Part shown: one piece after another, positions 63,838-64,000 of the stretch
Layout of the letters: each line of letters opens with the position of its first letter
Numbering within the stretch: the first letter of the stretch is position 1
Origin: Henricia sp. BOLD:AAB3569
Taxonomy: Eukaryota; Echinodermata; Asteroidea; Spinulosida; Echinasteridae
Direction of reading: 5' to 3'
NCBI GenBank assembly: GCA_037783545.1
Contig: JBBELK010000304.1
Location: 1 to 64,000 of the forward strand
Length of the DNA: 64,000 nt
Program-made: the position numbers and the translations under genes
The notes under the pieces: generated by a model
What the model was told of the DNA's origin: nothing
The model's input: the letters and a program-made list of their open reading frames with translations, nothing else
Database searches by the model: none

Positions 63838-64000
63838 TCAACGGCCGTACAAATGTACACCAGCGCGGCGCATGCGCAGGGTGTCCCAACAGCCACGGTT
63901 AGGGGAATAACCACGCAGCCGAGCTCCGTTTTCCCTAAACTCTGAAATTTCTCCGTCATTTCCCAGCGAAAATCTGTCAATTTTGCATGACAAGTGCGGA
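63838..64000 (+). repeat. Truncated last monomer at the window edge
   Basis: A plain long-form monomer (GCGCATGCGC present, no K-type change) cut at GACAAGTGCGGA by the window end. It follows a T unit, as expected for the start of another module, so the array very probably continues beyond the window. Confidence 0.95.

Larger units (their letters stand above)
1..64000 (+). repeat. Tandem satellite array, 273/279-bp monomer, entire window
   Basis: The same monomer repeats head to tail from the first to the last base, always in one orientation, about 230 times. A convenient phase mark is TCAACGGCC, which recurs every 273 or 279 bp. Landmarks in order within a monomer are TGAGTCAACGG, GTACAAATGTAC, the GCGCATGCGC palindrome, GGTTAGGGGAATAACC, GAGCTCCG, CATTTCCCAGCG, AATTTTGCATG, TATATACAG, CATGCAAAATT, GGAAAATTCC, TGCCGGCATTTGGG and CCGTCACAATCTGGGG. 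No stretch of even 100 bp is unrelated to the monomer. Multi-level duplication of blocks implies growth by unequal exchange or replication-based amplification. I infer a eukaryotic heterochromatic satellite; whether it is centromeric cannot be told from sequence. The family is not one I recognise. Confidence 0.99.
26862..64000 (+). repeat. Homogeneous, higher-order part of the array
   Basis: From 27022 to 63837 there are 133 complete monomers; 126 are exactly 273 or 279 bp. The exceptions start at 32827 (216 bp), 34426 (280), 49913 and 56025 (278 each, same missing A in GGTTAGGGG), 53800 (272), 57977 and 59094 (280 each, same extra C giving CTGACAATTT). Diagnostic substitutions recur at multi-monomer spacing, which defines higher-order repeats. 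The part ends only because the window ends. Confidence 0.93.

Noticed and set aside
1-64000. CRISPR array
   Set aside because: The repeat unit is 273-279 bp with no short-repeat/unique-spacer alternation and no cas genes. It is a continuous satellite.
1-64000. rRNA, tRNA, 5S or SINE origin of the monomer
   Set aside because: I looked for tRNA A/B-box-like spacing and for rRNA-like stretches and saw nothing convincing. A database search would be needed to exclude a degenerate source.

Overview
The whole 64 kb is one uninterrupted, head-to-tail tandem satellite array. I see no gene, RNA gene, transposon, CRISPR array or unique-sequence island. The array enters and leaves the window in mid-monomer, so neither end is seen. 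All monomers have the same orientation. There are about 230, in two length forms: 279 bp, and 273 bp when 6 bp of a GC-rich palindrome is missing. A hand count on the clean monomer 27022-27300 gives about 48% GC. Its first ~100 bp are GC-rich (about 60%) and carry most of the CpGs; the remaining ~180 bp are AT-rich (about 40%). A long homogeneous satellite with nested higher-order repeats points to a eukaryotic nuclear chromosome, in centromeric, pericentromeric, subtelomeric or other heterochromatic DNA. I do not recognise the monomer and cannot name the lineage.

Layout. (1) 1-~26.9 kb: the same satellite, but most monomers carry one or more single-base insertions or deletions. It contains recognisable duplicated blocks: 7.45-10.8 kb matches 12.4-15.8 kb; an 8-monomer block at 16344-18549 is repeated at 18550-20750; a 5-monomer block is repeated 2.4 times at 20751-24058. 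(2) ~26.9-64.0 kb: very regular. Of 133 complete monomers from 27022 to 63837, 126 are exactly 273 or 279 bp by my count. This part holds clear higher-order repeats: a 9-monomer unit of 2481 bp twice (35537-40498), a 4-monomer unit of 1110 bp twice (42707-44926), and a 21-monomer unit of 5834 bp (46868-52701) whose second copy begins at 52702 and is internally expanded. The final 6.7 kb (57140-63837) is two 12-monomer units, each built of modules of 3, 4 and 5 monomers. The block 24618-27021 in the noisy part has a clean paralogue at 32275-34705, a natural control for separating real variation from sequence error.

Each monomer has several dyads: an 11-bp perfect inverted repeat around a TATATA-containing loop, a 7-bp inverted repeat, an imperfect 20-bp palindrome around TGCCGGCA, a GTACA/TGTAC repeat and, in 279-bp forms only, the palindrome GCGCATGCGC. 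Long minus-strand open frames are a by-product of monomer lengths divisible by three and are not called as genes. The interest lies in how the array is organised and evolves, not in an encoded pathway.
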